64,000 nt of DNA from Ilyonectria destructans (lineage: Eukaryota; Ascomycota; Sordariomycetes; Hypocreales; Nectriaceae), in assembly GCA_020740775.1 (NCBI GenBank), contig JAHEWK010000016.1, positions 310,001-374,000 on the forward strand. Direction: 5' to 3'. Made by a program: the position numbers and the translations under genes. The notes below the pieces were generated by a model. It was not told the origin of the DNA. It made no database searches and saw only the letters and a program-made list of their open reading frames with translations. Position 1 is the stretch's first letter; every line of letters starts with the position of its first letter. Of this stretch, positions 33,191-45,800 are shown piece by piece.

Positions 33191-34923
33191 ATGTCACACC
33201 TTGGGGATGCGAAACACGATCTGGATGATCTCGATGAGTTCCAGGGCCTTGTCCTGGCCGATGTTACACCCGAACTCGAGAAATGGTGGTTTCAGTATCC
33301 CCACCTGCTCAAACTGAATCTCTTGCTGCTCTGCGCTTTCTTGGCCCAGTTTACCTGCGGCTTTGACGGTAGCATGTTGAACGGCATGCAGTCCTTGCCT
33401 CCGTGGCAAGCTGCTTTTGGTCACCCAGTAACGTCACCCCATGCCTCGTATCCTTGACTCGACTGCTAATGCTGCGGATAGAAAGGCTCCGATCTGGGCA
33501 CTCTGGTCAACGCTATCAACATCGGTGTACTCGTTTCCGCGACTTTCTCCTCCCAAATGTGTGAGATCCTCGGACGCAAGAAACCAATCACGGTCGGTAC
33601 TGCTCTAATCACTCTTGGCTCCGCTCTTCAAGGCGGTGCTCAGAACCTGGGCATGTTCGTTGCTGGTCGGATCATCATTGGTCTGGGTACTGGCCTCGTT
33701 GCTGTCGCAGCCCCCCAGCTGATGACGGAGGTCGCGTACCCAACTCAACGTGGAAAGATGGTTTCCCTGTATATGACGCAGTGGGTCGTGGTGAGTCCGC
33801 ATCTACCCGTCGACGTGCTCTACCAAGGATCTGGCGACGCTAACACAGCACGTAGGGCTATTTGGTAGCAGCCTGGACGACATACGGTACATTCAAGATG
33901 GCCTCCTCCTGGAGCTGGAGGATCCCCAGTCTCTTGCAGGGGGTCCCGTCAATCCTTCAGCTTGTACTCAGCATCTTTGTCCCAGAATCTCCTCGTTGGC
34001 TCGTTTTCAAGGACCGACATGAGGACGCCCTGAAGGTGCTCGCCAAGTATCACGCGAACGGTGATCAAAATTCTCGACTGGTCCGTTTTGAGATGCTCGA
34101 AATCCAGGCCACTTTAGAAGAAGAAAAAAAGCAAAAGGCCATCCGGTGGAGTGAGTTTGTTCGCACCAAAGGAAACCGAAAGCGTCTCACCATCTTACTG
34201 TTCATTGGCTACGCCGCCCAATTGTCTGGCCTTGGTTTGACTGGCTACTACCTGGCCAAGATCCTCAACAGCATCGGAATTACAGATTCGAAGACCCAGC
34301 TGCTCATCAACGCCATTGCGGCCATCTGGCAGCTATGTTGCTCTGTCTTCTTCGCCTTGTTGATCGATCGTGTCGGTAGACGAGGTTTGATCACCTTCGG
34401 CATGACTGTCATGCTTGTCGTGTTTATCATTTGGACCGTCTGCTCGGCTATCAACGAGGAGAGGAACTTCCGCGATCAACCTCTTGCGATAGCCGTTGTG
34501 GCCATGATTTTCCTATTCCAGGTCGGCTACCAACCCTTCGCCATTGCCACAGTGCCCTATGTTGTCGAGTGTTCTCTCTTTTCCCTCCGATCCAAAACAG
34601 CCATGATCTTCCAGTTTTGTGGTTACACGGCTAGCTTCTTCACCGGCTATGTGAACCCCATCGCGATGGACAGCATCGGCTGGCGCTACTATATCGTTGC
34701 CGTTGCCGTTCTGGCCGTCGAATGCGCATTTACGTGGTGGTATTTGCCGGAGACTAAAGGCAAGGGGCTTGAGGAAATTGGCGAAATTTTCGATGGTGAC
34801 GATCTTTTGACGGGTGTTCAGGCAATGACAAAACATCGTGAGGAGCAGCGCGAGAACCAGATTCTTCGCGAGAGGAAACTCAATTGGTCGGATCATGTCG
34901 AACTCAAATCGAGCGAGGCGTGA
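33191..34923 (+). CDS. MFS sugar transporter 1
   Basis: Exons 33191-33427, 33482-33790, 33856-34923; 537 residues and twelve predicted helices. Sugar-porter signatures are clear: GFDGSMLNGMQSLPPW in helix 1, GRKKPITVG, GRIIIGLGTG, PESPRWLVFKDR, DRVGRRG and PETKGKGLEEIGEIF. This wording is that of fungal lactose/hexose/oligosaccharide porters with a GYDGS/GFDGS first helix. It should import a mono- or disaccharide by proton symport at the plasma membrane. It follows the intracellular GH43 in the same direction, which suggests a xylose- or arabinose-containing disaccharide as substrate; that is inference. Confidence 0.93.
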
Positions 34924-35422
34924 TGCTCTGGGAAACTAGCCAACGATGCAGGTGATTTTATACCTCGTGAAGTGCCTTACGATATGTGGGTAGCAATCAA
35001 TACTGTCGACGGCATTTCAGCGACTTGCACCTAGTGTCCTAGCCCCAGAACCATATCATTTCTCCTCATTACCCCCTATTCTTCGCCATTTAAAAGGCGC
35101 CAGTGACAATGTCCCAAGAACGCCACACTTAACGGTACCTCCAAGGGATATTATTTGCAACACTATTTTTCCCAACGCCAGAGTTGTAAAATTAATAACA
35201 TGGGTCGATTCTAGTATGTCGACCGAGAACAAAATACCGATCAAAATCCGTGATATCGTAGCCACCCTGAGGGAGCTCTCGGTGGAGTTCACATGGATGA
35301 CCTTGCGGATATTTACGTCAGATTATTCACTGATGCCGCAAAAGAGGTAAACAGTCACCTCGTTTTAGGTGTAGCTTTATTACTAGTACTGGAAAAGAGT
35401 GGAAAATCCAAGCTCTTAGTTT
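34924..35422. other. Intergenic between convergent genes
   Basis: 499 bases between the transporter and the end of the regulator on the other strand. No gene seen. Confidence 0.5.
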
Positions 35423-37175
35423 CTACATAATCTCCGCGCCCAGATTGAGTAAAATTCCGAGATTATCAACTGTGGCGTTCCAAGCGTGTAATTTCAGCTT
35501 ATTTGAAACGACAGAACTCTGCTTGCAAGCATCGTAGAGGTCTCCAAAAACGTCCAAACCCATCCTTGGCATGGTCCTGTACACGTCATACTCCGCCTCC
35601 CAAGCCGAACGTGACTTGGCTTCCCATAGTGACTTTGGAGAGGAGAGGGGAACATCCCGGAAGCTTGTGAATCTATCACAAGGTACACCAATCTTGATCT
35701 GAACCATCTGTGTGACCAAGAGCCACACTATGGCTGTCCTACGGTTGCCGGTGGTGAGTAGGGGCTGAGATCTATGGGGAAGGCGGACTTAGACATTACC
35801 TTCTTCTGGACTCGGCAAAAATCCATTCTTGCCAGCTGGAGCTTGGGCAGAGTCTCTCGTGGTGGTAAAACGGCTCGTTGCACAGGTCCTTGAAGCTATC
35901 ACAAAGGCCCTGCATCGTTTAGCTAAAAGAGTTGTGAAAAAGGGCAACATCTACAACCTGGTAAGTGACTAATAATTCGAGATTCAAGTCCAGCTCAATT
36001 TTGGAGTTGTCGACGACTCGCATCATGATATAGATAAGTAGGGCTTGTAAAGCGGCGAGATGGTCATGCTTCGAGAATTGACGCAGCCTTGCCTATTTAC
36101 GAGGTTAGCTGTGCCTTGACGTTGAAATGATTGTGCCTTGGGTTTAGAACTGCGCAGATGGGGATCAAACCTTTTCAGCCGAGAATCGTTGCTCCTCCCT
36201 GACTGTGCGCCACAGGAATGACCTGGTCTCGACATTATGCGAAGCGAAAATTTGTGCTAGGCCCATGCAATTGACAAGTGGCTTAGGCAGAGCAGACGCC
36301 GTAGCACTCGAGGGACAGTACCAGTGGCCGTGTATGAAAGGAGGGAAGGTTTCCCGACGAAGCATCATTTGTGGAAAAGCACAAAGCATTTGCATGACTA
36401 CATTTGCAGTACACTTCGAGACGGGGTCTAATATTGGGACTGGAACTAGGAAGTCAGAATAAGGTCGCTCGGCGACATATACCGGTCCGGTAAGGGCAGA
36501 CAGGTGTCCATCTGGAGGGTTCTGAGCAGACCAGGGAAGTTGGGTAGGCAGGAGCCAGTTCTCTGGATCCGGAATCGAGTCGAGGGGATCGACGACATCA
36601 TGGTTGCCTCTCTGGAGAGGTGGCCCGTCAAGCATGGCACTCAGGGCCGGCTCAAGGTGAGGATGAGAACAGGAGGGCAGATTGAGATTGGGACTTTGTA
36701 GGAGCATGTCAGCCTCTGCGAACTCGAGACAATCCCAGTCAATGCTGATTTGTGCCGAGTCCGTATCTGTTGTTCCGCCGGGTGCACAAGATTGATCCAA
36801 GCTATCTGTGACATGGCCCTCGGCCAACGGGGTCAGGCTTTCTGCTGGCTGTGGCTTCGTAATGGCAACTTGGGTACTCTCGCGTGCTGGTGCGGGGGCA
36901 GCGGCGGCAGCAGTGGATGTAGTGTTGTCATACACACATTCGAGACTTTTATGCGTGCACCGCTGGCACCGAAGCTGGCCGCTGCACTTCCTCTTTGCCT
37001 TTGTGCAAGACCGGCATGATCTGACACGAGTGCGAGGCCGGTTTTTGGCACGGCGACAATATAGGACATGTCGATTGTACGACGTCTCGTTCAAGAACGG
37101 CTTGTGACAAAAGCCGCAAAGCCGCACAGGTCCAGGGGAGGCGATGTTGTGAGGCGACTGTAATTCGGCGTCCAT
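35423..37175 (-). CDS. C2HC plus Zn2Cys6 transcription factor
   Basis: Exons 37175-36171, 36092-35958, 35909-35800, 35738-35423; 521 residues. Two DNA-binding modules stand in tandem: a C2HC finger (C20, C23, H36, C40; LCGFCHKPFLNETSYNRHV) and a Zn2Cys6 cluster (C54, C57, C64, C70, C73, C80). A low-complexity linker with an alanine run follows. The C-terminal region has FPPFIHGHWY, LVNCMGLAQIFASHNVETRSFLWRTV and LWEAKSRSAWEAEYDVYR, the pattern of this regulator class, often pathway-specific. It is divergent from the efflux pump at 37663 and convergent to sugar transporter 1, so it may control one or both. Confidence 0.92.
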
Positions 37176-37294
37176 ATATGCAAATGAGGGTTTAAATGTG
37201 GGATCGCGAGGAGGCGGGATGTATGTTTTGCAGGCCCATGAAAGTGGTGAGTGAGCTCAGCTCCGGTGAAGGTCGAGATAAGACACGTGACACA

Positions 37295-37313
37295 GTCAGT
37301 TACTGTGACTGAC
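37295..37313. promoter_or_regulatory. Inverted repeat GTCAGT-N7-ACTGAC
   Basis: GTCAGTTACTGTGACTGAC: exact 6-bp arms around seven bases, 120-138 bases before the regulator's ATG. It is a candidate operator; the binding protein is unknown. Confidence 0.4.
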
Positions 37314-37362
37314 AATTACTCCATACTGCTAATTTAATTGGATAATTGGGTCGACAGTGGTG

Positions 37363-37380
37363 CGGCCAAATTGGCCACCG
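37363..37380. promoter_or_regulatory. CGG-N12-CCG palindrome, candidate zinc-cluster operator
   Basis: CGGCCAAATTGGCCACCG contains the perfect 13-bp palindrome GGCCAAATTGGCC (37364-37376), flanked by CGG and CCG triplets in inverted order, the arrangement bound by Zn2Cys6 dimers. Confidence 0.5.
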
Positions 37381-37662
37381 CCCTCCGCAGTCACTTTGTC
37401 AGCAATGCGGCATCGCGATGGCGGCTAATTCGGCCGTGAGACCATCGTCGTGGATCACATGCACCCGCTATTAATTGTTTGTGTTTATCAACTTGGCTAC
37501 GTTTGTTGAGGTCTATAAAGAAAGGTATGTAGAGAAAATGTAACGACTCATGATTCTTCATACACTCAATCCTCCTCTCCACGTTCTTGAAGATTGATCA
37601 CCCCTATTGCCTCTCGTTCATTTTTTATACGGTACACCTTGCTTCTCCAGTTGTCATTCGTA

Positions 37663-39633
37663 ATGAGTTCTTCAGAGGAAACCTCGAAAGATTCACCGGC
37701 CCAGTCCAGTGATGAAGTTCAAGAAAAGGTTGATCCTACCTCCCAAGGGCCCCTTGTCACTTCTGCTCAACCGAGCCAAGACAACGGCATACCCGGAGGC
37801 GCTCTAAGGGAAAGAACAATCCATGGCTGGAAATGGGTCGCTACCGCTGCGTCTCTCTACATTGGAGCACTCATATACGGCCTTGACAGCACCGTCGTGG
37901 CAGACCTCCAACCCGCTCTCATCGAGCAGTACAACGAGTTCGAAAGTCTCACGTGGGCTGGCACCGGTTTCCCTCTGGGCTCTTTCTGTTCGATCCTCCC
38001 AGGGTGAGTTGGAGATTTCTTGTCTTGGCACCTAGGACACGTGAAAGCTAACTTGGGCCTCTTCAAGAGCTGCCATGTATGCCATCTTCGACCTCAAGTA
38101 CATGTTCATCGGAAGCATCATTCTTTTCGAGGCTGCTTCCGCGCTCTGTGGTGCGGCACCTACCATGGACGCCCTTATTGTTGGTCGGGTGTTTGCCGGT
38201 GTGGGTGGGAATGGCATCTTCCTTGGGTAAAGTTTCTCTTCCGTGGCACCTGGCGAATCGCTAACAATTTTACTTGGCCAGCATTCTGAACTACTTTTCC
38301 CTCATCACAGCTGACACGGAACGTGGCCGCTACATTTCTGGCATGGGCGTAACCTGGGGAATTGGTGCCGTTCTTGGCCCTGTGGTAGGAGGCGCCTTCG
38401 CTACCTCGTCCGCGACGTGGCGATGGGCCTTTTACATCAACCTGTGAGTCATATGACAAGTGGCTTCACGCATTATTCTATGGTTCTAATCGATCCAGTG
38501 TTATTGCAGTCATATGTGCACCGGTGTACATCTTCTGGCTCCCCAAGGTTAAACCAGGCGGTGATCACGATCGACCGGCCCTGAAAAAGTTCGTATCTCT
38601 CGACTGGGTTGGTTTTACACTGTCTACCGGAGCTATGGTGGCCTTCACCATGGTCTTGACTTTCGCAGGTCCCACTTGGCGCTGGGATGATAAACGCACC
38701 ATCATTCTGTTCGTCGTGACAGGCGTGCTGTTCATTTTGACCTTCCTCCAACAGTACTTTATGCTCTTCACCAGTCCCGAAGAGCGCATGGTTCCCCCAA
38801 GCGACGTTCTCCTCAACCCGACGCAAGTGCTGCTATACGTTAATACTGCCGTGGCAGCCACTAACATCTATGTTCCACTATTTTACCTTCCCTTATACTT
38901 CGCCTTCACGCGTGGAGATTCGACTATGCAGGCTGCGGTCCGCTTGTTGCCTTTCATTGTCTTCCTCGCTTCTGGCACAATGTTCTCGGGTTCTATGCTT
39001 CCCAAGATTAACTATTAGTAAGACAAAATCTTGGCTCCTTCCTCATTTCTCTCTTCAGAAGCTAACTGCTTCAGTTGGACGATATACCTAGCGGGCGGCA
39101 TCCTCATGACAATCGGGAGCGCAGCCATGTACACCGTGAATACCAACACCCCGACATCGCATGTCTACGGATACAGCATCCTGCTCGGTGCTGGCACAGG
39201 TATTGTCTTCAACCTCGGCTTCACGGTCGCGAGTATCACAATGCTGCAGCAAACCGGCTCCGGGCTGGATGTCCAACGCGTCAGTTCGATGCAAAATCTC
39301 TCCCAGCTTGGGTGGCAACTTATTAGTTTGCTCATCGGAGGCCAAATGATGCAGGGACTTTCGTTCAGGAACCTTTCGAAAGTCCTTAATGGTCAGGGGT
39401 TTTCTGAACAAGAGATCAGGCAAGCTACCGCGGGAACTTCGAGCCAACTGTTTGATTCCCTGAGCTCGTCTGTACAGAAACAAGCCATCGAGGCCATTAC
39501 AGATGCTCTGAGCAAAGTCTACATTCTCGGCATTATCTCAGGCGCAACTATGATTGTCGTCGTAATTTTCTTGCCGAAGGGAAAGCTGTTCCCAAAGCCG
39601 GTAGAAAATTCCAATGCTCTGAGCCTGGCATGA
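37663..39633 (+). CDS. MFS efflux transporter, DHA2/TOXA type
   Basis: Exons 37663-38003, 38068-38226, 38282-38443, 38499-39017, 39075-39633; 579 residues. After a hydrophilic N-terminus come fourteen predicted helices with the signature ALIYGLDSTVVADLQPALIEQ, WAGTGFPLGS, LIVGRVFAGVGGNGIFLG and GVTWGIGAVLGPVVGGAFA (motif C of antiporters). This wording is that of the fungal TOXA-like drug:proton antiporters that export toxic metabolites or fungicides. It shares a promoter region with the zinc-finger regulator. The first ATG of the frame is at 37663; the longer open frame has only TTG before it. Confidence 0.93.
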
Positions 39634-40086
39634 AGCAGCTCGAGCTACGCGCAGAGATGCGATTTGGAATCTGAGGCGACAGTACAGCACTTGTGGGTTG
39701 CATGGTGAATATCGGTGGCGCGCCTGGTGCAGTAAAAGCAATGGGGACATAGACTCCGCCCTGTTCTTACCAAGCTCCGCCACCGCCACCTTCACCTTAA
39801 TAATTTGCCGACTTCGCTACTATTGTATATATAACGGGTACTGCATTTTCTTTATCCAGGAAGACTGAAAAAGATATTGCCACGCTAGATGCGGCTGGGA
39901 AAGTCGAGCGGAATGCAGATGAAGCTTGAAGCCATTGTCAACTAGCGTTCCCGATAGACTGGGCAACGGATAATTCATCAAGCTATAATGGCCTGCAACT
40001 CCCACTAGTCCAGCCACAATTCAAGCGAATTTCTGTATCCTACGTTCCTATCGTGACCTCTGTGTTCAATATCATGCACTAATAAC
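39634..40086. other. Intergenic between convergent genes
   Basis: 453 bases between the efflux pump and the dehydrogenase gene. No gene seen; a tatatataac stretch lies near 39825-39834. Confidence 0.5.
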
Positions 40087-41426
40087 CTATTTCCACCCTA
40101 CAGTGATGCCCTTTTCGTGAGACTCTCGAGCAAGCTCGATAATCCTCAGCACGTCCCGCGACTCGGTTGCCTTATCAGCTAGCTCGGCTTTCCCATTGAT
40201 GGCATTGGCAACAGCCTCGTAAATTCCCATCCATCGTCCCCTAATTGTTGGATACTTACCAACGTATCTCTGAGACTTTTTGTCAAAGGTCTGTATGCTG
40301 CTGTCGAACTCATCGTAAGTCGTGAGAGTGCCACGGAGCTCCTCCGACTCGGCACCGAAGGCAGGATCGAGAGGCTGCACGCCATCGGCAATTTGTTCCT
40401 CCTGGGGACATGTGCTCCGATTTTGATACTTGATATAAGACCCCTTCGTGCCCCGCACCCAGAACTTGAGTTGTTGCGCCATGGGTGACACGACACACGT
40501 CTTGATCGTCACTAGCAGGTTCTTCTGTGGGCCGTCATATTGGAGTATAATAGTGAACGAGTCCTCTACCTCGCTCTCCACGCCACGCTGGACCCGATAG
40601 AAAGCTGTGACTGATACGGGGCGCCCGAACAGCACGTAAGCTTGGTCGATGTTGTGTGTTCCTATAATCGATTTCCATTAGGATGGTCCCAAATTCGCAT
40701 GCTTATAAACACGATCATACCTAGGCCAAAAGTAAGCCCGGCTCCGGGTGTGTACTTTTTCGCGCTCATATAGTGCAGCCATGGAGCTCTGTCAAAATCG
40801 TAGTGAATCTCGGTCTCGGTGATGTCGCCGAAGGCATTCCTCTCGATGAGTTCCCTCACTGTCTTGAAATCGCCATCCTGTGGTTACAAGGTTCTAGTAA
40901 GCCTGCCTAGAATGATACCGGCAACGGTAAGAGCAAGTTATCTTACATATCTCCTGTTTTGGAAGCAAGTGACAATCAGCCCTTTCTGCCGGGCGAGTTC
41001 GATCACCTTATCCGCCTCCTCGGATGAATTAGCGAACGGCTTATCGACAATGACTGCGGAAAGGCAAGTTAGGCCCGACAATTGATTACTTAATTAAATC
41101 ACATGCAGTCTGTAGCAGTACGCACCATGCTTGCCGGCCTTCAACGCCTGCTCCGCGAAGGAGGCATGGGTGTCAGTGTGCGTAGCGACGACTACAAAGC
41201 CTATCTCGGCGTCGGCAAAGAAGTCCTCCGCCTTCCTGTAGTGTTTAATGCCAGGGAAGTCAACAGTGCAGTGAGAGCCTTTTGGTGCGGACGCGGGATC
41301 TGATGGCGCCTCTGCCCTCTGGAGAATTGCGACAACCTCGTAGTCGGGAATGGCGCGAATGAACGGTAGGTGGAAATTCTTGGCGGCAAAGCCGTAGCCC
41401 ACGATGCCGACCTTGATACGGGCCAT
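40087..41426 (-). CDS. Gfo/Idh/MocA family NAD(P)-dependent oxidoreductase
   Basis: Exons 41426-41126, 41053-40947, 40877-40721, 40661-40087; 379 residues. The N-terminal Rossmann fold shows KVGIVGYGFAAKNFHLPFI (GxGxxA) and the conserved DKP in VIVDKPFANS, whose lysine is the catalytic residue of the family. The C-terminal domain has GTHNIDQAYVLFGRP, where the histidine lines the active site. The family oxidises or reduces sugars, inositols and sugar acids; the true substrate is not deducible. It is cytosolic. Its position next to sugar transporters, GH43 enzymes and two regulators supports a sugar substrate. Confidence 0.92.
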
Positions 41427-42394
41427 GATGTTGATTAGTTTGGCGGCGACAAGAATCAGCAAATAGTTGGGAGATCGGGCGCACCCAGGTGGGATAGGCG
41501 GGTTTATATCCGTACTCCTCACTTGTAAGACTTGTCTTAACAAGCGTATGACGTGGCTCGGTGCGGGATTTTGCCTGTGGGATAGAGTGTGGTTGGTTGT
41601 TGTGGTATCCCAAATGGATGTGCGATGGCATGTCCGCTTGACCGCGTCTCCTTCAGGTTTTCGCTATCCGCTACTCCCCGCGCGGTAGCTTGCTTGCACA
41701 TGTCCCCTGTCTACTAAAATATGATGAGTCTCACGAGCTACGGCGAGGGGTAGTCACATGAGGTAAACGGGTTGTAATTGGCATGTTGACTGCTACTAGA
41801 GCGGTGGATGGATTAAGCAACCAGAAAGATAGATGCAGGAGGTCATGCCTAGGGAAAGATCGACGTTCGGGGAATGCCGGATATTCTGTATTCGGAATAG
41901 TTCACGTTGCGTGGATGCCTCATATCCCCTAGGTCAAATGACCGGGGTATGGCACATGACGGCGCAGCCTGCCATAAGCTTCTCGCTCTTCAGCACAATC
42001 CATGGCGGCCGCTGTATTAAGTGATGCAATCAGTGGAGGGTCCGAGCCGGCGACCATGTTGCTGATAGAACAGAACAGGTCGTTCCTCTCAATATAGAAG
42101 AGCATTTCCTCGTCCAGCTGGTTGTATTTGCGCTACACCTTACCCAACCTCATCTGTTCTCAACGTGGCAGCAACGCCTCGAAAATTCGCAGCTATGAGA
42201 AGCCGGCCATCTCATTGTTGCTCTGGGTTCCTCTTCAATTGAAAAGGGCGATGCATTTGTTCACAAGGCTTGGAAACGTACGCCTAAGCAGCCTCCACCA
42301 CAAGTGTATGCCACCATTCCCCTAGACGAGACGCTCAGGATCATGCGGCTGATGGACGGTATTACATGCGAAGGGGGACTGGTATATCTTCCCA
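41427..42394. other. Intergenic, promoter of the dehydrogenase
   Basis: 968 bases between the dehydrogenase start and the end of the second regulator. Only short open frames without family likeness. Confidence 0.45.
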
Positions 42395-44611
42395 CTAGCT
42401 TGCCAAGCTGAATTGCTCTTGCAAGATTTCGCGTGCTCGCATAACGTCTGGACTCTCTGCCTCCCAGTATCGAAGCCTTTCTATACAGACCCGAATAGTG
42501 CGGCCGTATGTATTCTCTTGCGCCCCCTCACTATCGCATAAAGGTGACGTCCAGGTGATCAGACCTCTAATATTTGCGGCAAGGAGCATCAAGCCCGTTG
42601 ACACACTCGCCCTGAGCCCGAACCATGTCCCATGATGGCGATGTGTCAACCCACAGCCAGCATTGAACTCAAGACATACGTCAAATGCCTTTTGCACCAA
42701 GCCCTGTAAAACAGCGTTTGTGTTGCCACTTGTCCTCCGAGTAGAATGAATGGCGTGGTAAAGAAATGGCCGGTACAGCAGGGTTCTGATACCCCAATAG
42801 CGTCCTTGAGTCATAAGGCGCAGCTCATCTAATGCTTGGCCGGGAGCGAGGTTGTCGAAGCGGATCGCGTCGGGCATGGAAGAATACCTGAATGGTCCAA
42901 GTCAGCTCGATCCATGTGCGCGGAACATGGGAGATTTAAGATTATATGAGTACCAAATGGCCAACTGATGTTCAATACTTGTAGCGGCGGATACCATGGG
43001 TTCAACATCCATTCGTGTCCAAGAGTAATGCTCTTCTCCGTAGAATGCGTTGAGGACACGATTCTCTATTCGGCGGAGGGCGATCTCGCTTAGATAGTAC
43101 AGCCAAGACTGTTCTTCTGTTTTCTGGTAGGATGAAGAGGGCGTCAAATAGGTTTGTGAGGAGGACGTGGTTACAGAGGCTGCTGTTGGGGTGTGAAGAG
43201 AATCCTGGGGACTCTGCACTGGACTGCCGGGACTTGGGGGTGAGGGAAATAGATAGGGATATCCCAATTTGCATAGGTCAGACTGGGGGAGATCTAGCTC
43301 TGTTCTGATCTCGCATTCTGACTTCAAGACAGTCCAGTAGAGTCGCTGCTCCAGGCGTCTCTCGGATGGTCCTGGGACTCGGTGTGTGCTGTCAATCCGG
43401 GCTTCCAAGGCAGCTTGGCCCTTCAGATACAGTGAGTAAGCCGAACCTGCTTGATGAAATGCAGACCAGGCTTGTATTGGTCGGACGGTATACATCAGGT
43501 AGATGCCAGAAAGCAGGTGACATTGACTTGCCATGATGCTGCCTTCGAGCAACCCCAGCCTCTTGCGAGCTGCTTGGAAATAGACCTCCGCTGTCGGATG
43601 GCGATCGGCCGTTTCTTCGATTGAGGTTCGATCATGAAGTTGACCCGCCTCGCACGCTGGATTAAATGGGAGTGCAATCGCTCCAAGCGCACAAGCCAGC
43701 AGCTATGGAAGTCATCAGTGCGCGCTCGATATGGTAGCGTTCAGTCGAACCGTGTGCTCCGAGAACATTGCATGGTAATAGTACCTACTTACCACCATAC
43801 AAGACGGGGCATCCCAGCCAAATCCATCCTCCGCAACCATTCTAGCATGGTCACGGACCTGCCGAATATGGAATATGGGATTTTTGGAGTGGACGAATTG
43901 TAGGAACCGATCGACCAGTTCAGGGACATCTTCTTCGCGAATGCCCGGCTTCTGGTGCCTACTCCTTGGAAGAGCGGGCTCATCATTGCCAAGCTGGGCG
44001 GATTCAAAGCTTGTGGCGAGAAGCTCTCGTGCAAACAAATCGCGTGGCCATCGTCCAGCAAAAATTGGCCATGTAAGAAGGCAATCAGCAGACGCGAATG
44101 CTGTCGGTACTTCCAAGGAACATTCAATCGAGCACAGCTGATCATACTCAGCATCTTGGCAGGGAGTCTGGGAGCTCCCAACAGCAGCTATAGCCTCTGC
44201 GAACGTTTGCTCTGTTGGCGCCGGCTGAGGGCTCACTGCGCCACCGAGGTCACCAAGCATCAGTTTCATCTCGTTCAGCTTCTCCAAGATCAACAAGCTC
44301 GCGGGATCGAAGCTAGCGGCATATCCAAATTAGCCTCTCGGGCAAATATTCAAGCCGAGGCAGACCCACGATGAGTGATCGAGGCGGGGATCATATGAGC
44401 AAGGCAGAGTGTGTTTGACACACGATGAGCACTGTGGTCGCTCATTGTCACACTTCGTTTTCCTGACCCTGCAGCTTTCACAAGCGGTGACGGCTCGTTT
44501 ACGCGGAAAGGACATGGTTCGAAATCTCACTTTCTGTGCGTGGCGCTGGTCGGAGCTCAGTGATGAGCGTGATCCCATTGGGCCCGAAGGCCCTGCAGAG
44601 GGAGAAGACAT
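42395..44611 (-). CDS. Zn(II)2Cys6 transcription factor with fungal regulatory domain
   Basis: Exons 44611-44370, 44312-43793, 43702-42954, 42887-42395; 667 residues. Zinc cluster at C44, C47, C54, C61, C64, C71 (TACESCRVRKTKCDNERPQ). A long linker leads to the fungal-specific domain with ELVDRFLQFVHSKNPIF, ASQCHLLSGIYLMYTVRPIQAW, a proline/serine-rich loop and RYWGIRTLLYRPFLYHA. This is the usual full layout and length of the class. The likely start is the ATG at 44611; the longer frame upstream starts with non-ATG codons. It is nuclear, probably a local pathway regulator; same direction as the dehydrogenase. Confidence 0.92.
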
Positions 44612-45415
44612 GGGCGTAGGCAAGGCTGGTGTAATCGAAACTGTCGAAAGCTCCGAAGCATGACAAGTTTGGGACGCAATGAGCTGGGGAGTTCCGGAGA
44701 CTTGGAATATACAAGTGCGGGGTATTAGACTTGATTAACCGATGCGTTCGGAAATAGGTCCCGGGGTATGAGGTGCTGAGTGGAGCGCATCGGGGAGTAG
44801 CGGACTTTTCTCTTGCGTCGCCATGAGTATTTGTCCCTATGCGCAACGGGGACATCAATAACTGCAGTGAATGTTTGTGACTAATGAGTGAGGGCGGGGA
44901 CAGAGGGCACTAAGAACACACAACCCACCCAGAAGCAGAGCTGTGATGACCGCAATAGTGTTGTGACGGAAAGGGTAGGAAAGGTCGGAATTAAAATCTG
45001 GATAAATAGCCCAATTGAGTAAAAATGACGACTTCCTCAGCTGATACCATTTGATCAAATGGATCCCTGAGGGGTCTCAAAAGAATAGGCCAAAGGACTG
45101 TCAATTGAATGAGATGCTAGGATGATGATGGCTGCTAATAGACCCTGTACGAGGTCTCCCAATTTATGGCCCCAATGGGTCAGGCCACTGGTCCCTATCC
45201 GGCACGGCATTTCCTGTTGAAGGAAGCCGTCAATCTTGGCCCTAGTTGCGGCAAGGATCTGATCAAATGACCTAATTCCCCAAAAGACCGAAAACCCCGA
45301 CTCACTAAATAAACTGGCACGAGTCATGGTGGCTTTCTTTGTAACTGTCTAGCTGGGAGCTTTCTACACTCTTTTAAGACTCTTTATTATACTAGCCGGT
45401 ATACTTTTCAGAGAG

Positions 45416-45446
<31 letters not shown>

Positions 45447-45800
45447 GTACTCTGAGAATCTGAGTTAGCTATTGAGATATATGGGGAGCCGAAATCCATT
45501 CACATCTAATTTGATGCACTATATGCGAAGGACTTCCCGGACGGGACTCATCTACCTTGGGAGTTGAAACAGTTGTATCTATGGGTAATGAATGGTAGAA
45601 CGGTCAAGACTCCAGTGAGGACGCAAGGAGTGGCACGAAGACAATTAGATGATCATGAAGGCGGGTTACAAGACAATAAGTGGTCGATTTCAGGGGCGCC
45701 AGAGCAGCCCCAACAAGTCTGCTGCTGACCGAATTACTGCTATGGCGTTATTTATGTGGCAAGGCCAATCCTACATAACGGAGACTGGGACCCAATGTCT
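44612..45800. other. Intergenic, with microsatellite
   Basis: 1189 bases. A 90-codon minus frame at 45055-45327 has no recognised family. The (GTCT)6 repeat is listed separately. No firm gene. Confidence 0.45.
45417..45440. repeat. Microsatellite (GTCT)6
   Basis: Six perfect tandem GTCT units, with a partial unit on each side. Confidence 0.95.

Larger units (their letters stand above)
37176..37662. promoter_or_regulatory. Divergent promoter, regulator and efflux pump
   Basis: 487 bases. Holds two inverted repeats listed separately, a CACGTG box at 37284-37289 and a TATAAA box at 37514-37519, about 145 bases before the pump's ATG. Confidence 0.55.

Noticed and set aside
45055..45327. 90-codon minus-strand frame (MTRASLFSESGF)
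   Set aside because: No family likeness and no supporting context; it is probably chance in AT-rich DNA.
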